A stretch of DNA of 22,226 nt. Source: JBNKDD01 sp050288085 (GTDB lineage Bacteria; Chloroflexota; Anaerolineae; Aggregatilineales; UBA3940). A program made the translations under genes and the position numbers. Position 1 is the stretch's first letter, and each line of letters opens with the position of its first letter. The notes under the pieces are model-generated. The model made no database searches and was not told the origin of the DNA. It was given only the letters and a program-made list of their open reading frames with translations. The stretch is taken from contig JBNKDD010000064.1 in assembly GCA_050288085.1 (NCBI GenBank), forward strand, positions 1 to 22,226. Direction: 5' to 3'. Below are positions 20,961 to 22,226 of this stretch, piece by piece.

Positions 20961-22226
20961 TGAGTATCATTATTCCGTTCATCATTATCGCCATTTTGAT
21001 CCTGATCAACGGGCTGTTTGTATCGGCGGAGTTCTCCATCATCGGGGTACGTCCTTCCCGCGTCAAGCAGTTAGTTGAGGAAGGCAGCCGTACCGCCGAA
21101 TGGGTCGAGGAGACGCTCACCGACCGCCGCAAAACGGATCAGTACATCGCCACCGCCCAGTTGGGGATTACGCTCGCCAGCCTGGGCCTGGGTATGTACG
21201 CCGAACCATCCATCGCCCACCTGCTTGAAGAGCCATTACATAACTGGTTTGGCCTGGAAGGGGCGATTGTCCACACCATCTCATTCATCTTTGCCCTGAC
21301 CCTGATCACCTATCTGCACGTTGTGGTGGGGGAGATGGTGCCCAAATCGCTGGCGCTGCACAACGCCGAGCGAACGGTGATGTTCATGGCCGCGGTGATG
21401 CGTTTCGCCGAGAGGCTGTTTAGACTACCGGTCGCCTGGCTCAACCGGGTCGGTACGCTGGCGCTCAAGTTATTCCGCGTCCAACCTCCTGACCAGGACA
21501 GCCACCTCTATACCCCGGATGAATTAGAACTGCTCGTTTCGGAAAGCTACGCCGGAGGGCTGGTCGATGAGGTTGAGCAAACCCTGGTAGCCAATATCTT
21601 TGAATTCACCGAGCGGCGTATCGCCCAGGTAATGACGCCTCGTACCCAGATCGCAGCCATTCCGTCAGACATCGACGAAGAGGCGCTGCTAGAATTGGTA
21701 ACCACATCATCCAACAGCCGCTTCCCGGTCTACGAAGAGAACATCGACCGGATCATCGGTGTGATGCATCTCAAAGACCTGGTACGGCAGCAGCTATCCG
21801 GCGAACCCTTTGATCTAAAACCGCTGTTACGGCAGGCACCATTTGTACCGGAGACCCTGTTAGCCGATGTACTGCTGGCATCATTTAAGAGATTGCATCT
21901 GCACCTGGCGGTTGTGATCGATGAGCATGGCGGCACGGCGGGAATCGTCACACTCGAAGACCTGATCGAAGAAGTCGTTGGCGAAGTCCGTGACGAATTC
22001 GACGAGGCCGAAGAAGCCCCCCTGACTCTGATCGAGCCAGGTCACCTGGTCGTGCAGGGGGCGGTGTTGCTGGAAGATATCGAAGAGTACGTCACTTTTG
22101 ACCGGCACAAGCATGACGTTCAGACGGTCGGCGGGTTGGTGTTGGCCGCACTCTCACGGCCTCCCAAACCGGGTGATACGTTCTTCATCGGCAAGGTTAA
22201 GTTTGAGGTCAAAGAGGTGGATGGAT
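20960..22226 (+). CDS. CNNM/CBS/CorC-HlyC membrane protein, copy 2 (runs off the window)
   Basis: 422 codons are visible and the frame is open at the right edge, so the C-terminus is missing. The N-terminus MSIIIPFIIIAILILINGLF is the first helix, followed by VSAEFSIIGVRPSR, then TAQLGITLASLGLGMYAEP and GEMVPKSLALHNAER, all CNNM landmarks. The CBS pair (VMTPRTQIAAIP, SRFPVYEENIDRIIGVMHLK, VIDEHGGTAGIVTLEDLIEE) and most of the CorC_HlyC domain are present. ATG overlaps the previous TGA (TGATG) and GGAGGA lies 9 bases upstream, so the two genes are translationally coupled and their products may form a heterodimer. The linker where copy 1 has clustered His residues reads VQPPDQDSHLYTPDE here, with a single His. 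Confidence 0.93.
   Translation, partial: MSIIIPFIIIAILILINGLFVSAEFSIIGVRPSRVKQLVEEGSRTAEWVEETLTDRRKTDQYIATAQLGITLASLGLGMYAEPSIAHLLEEPLHNWFGLEGAIVHTISFIFALTLITYLHVVVGEMVPKSLALHNAERTVMFMAAVMRFAERLFRLPVAWLNRVGTLALKLFRVQPPDQDSHLYTPDELELLVSESYAGGLVDEVEQTLVANIFEFTERRIAQVMTPRTQIAAIPSDIDEEALLELVTTSSNSRFPVYEENIDRIIGVMHLKDLVRQQLSGEPFDLKPLLRQAPFVPETLLADVLLASFKRLHLHLAVVIDEHGGTAGIVTLEDLIEEVVGEVRDEFDEAEEAPLTLIEPGHLVVQGAVLLEDIEEYVTFDRHKHDVQTVGGLVLAALSRPPKPGDTFFIGKVKFEVKEVDG

Overview
The window looks like the chromosome of a member of the Chloroflexota, probably Anaerolineae-like. This is inferred from gene content and style: long soluble GAF/PAS sensor kinases with 'LPETRSE-ALPL' type GAF domains, a NarI/ferredoxin/CCG membrane oxidoreductase beside an acyl-CoA dehydrogenase, LVIVD-repeat secreted proteins, DUF433/DUF5615 pairs, and GC-rich palindromic intergenic repeats. 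I see no rRNA, tRNA, CRISPR array, phage gene or transposase gene.

Region 1 (1-6.2 kb) is signal transduction. A small four-helix membrane protein (74-541, -) is followed by a two-gene minus-strand unit: a PAS-GAF sensor without a kinase (1128-2006) and a stand-alone receiver (712-1119), closed by a hairpin at 656-688. Divergent from these is a second stand-alone receiver (2268-2696, +). It runs convergently, with a 4-bp gap, into a 1177-residue soluble histidine kinase with four GAF and two PAS domains (2701-6234, -). None of the receivers carries an output domain, so this is probably a phosphorelay or protein-interaction module rather than a direct transcription switch.

Region 2 (6.2-10.05 kb) is energy metabolism. 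A membrane Fe-S protein of the ETF:menaquinone oxidoreductase type (start placed at 6548) precedes an acyl-CoA dehydrogenase (8809-9996). Together they suggest a route acyl-CoA -> ETF -> membrane quinone; the etfAB genes are not in the window. The gap between them holds a 186-bp element with imperfect terminal inverted repeats (MITE-like). The leader of the first gene holds two strong dyads.

Region 3 (10.05-12.3 kb, all minus strand) carries a DUF5615 PIN-like gene with a problematic start, a DUF433 protein fused to a helix-turn-helix (a toxin-antitoxin-like pair in reversed order), a DinB-family protein and an unrecognised 188-residue protein. Hairpin terminators mark the ends of these units.

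Region 4 (12.3-19.5 kb) is envelope-directed. Two directly abutting, roughly 83% identical Tat-exported L,D-transpeptidases follow a good sigma70-type promoter. Next come a small palindromic element and a minus-strand four-cysteine protein with its own promoter and terminator. A divergent 1358-residue secreted, C-terminally anchored beta-propeller/FnIII protein completes the region.

Region 5 (19.6 kb to the end) holds two translationally coupled CNNM/CBS/CorC-HlyC membrane proteins (divalent cation efflux family). The second runs off the right edge of the window.
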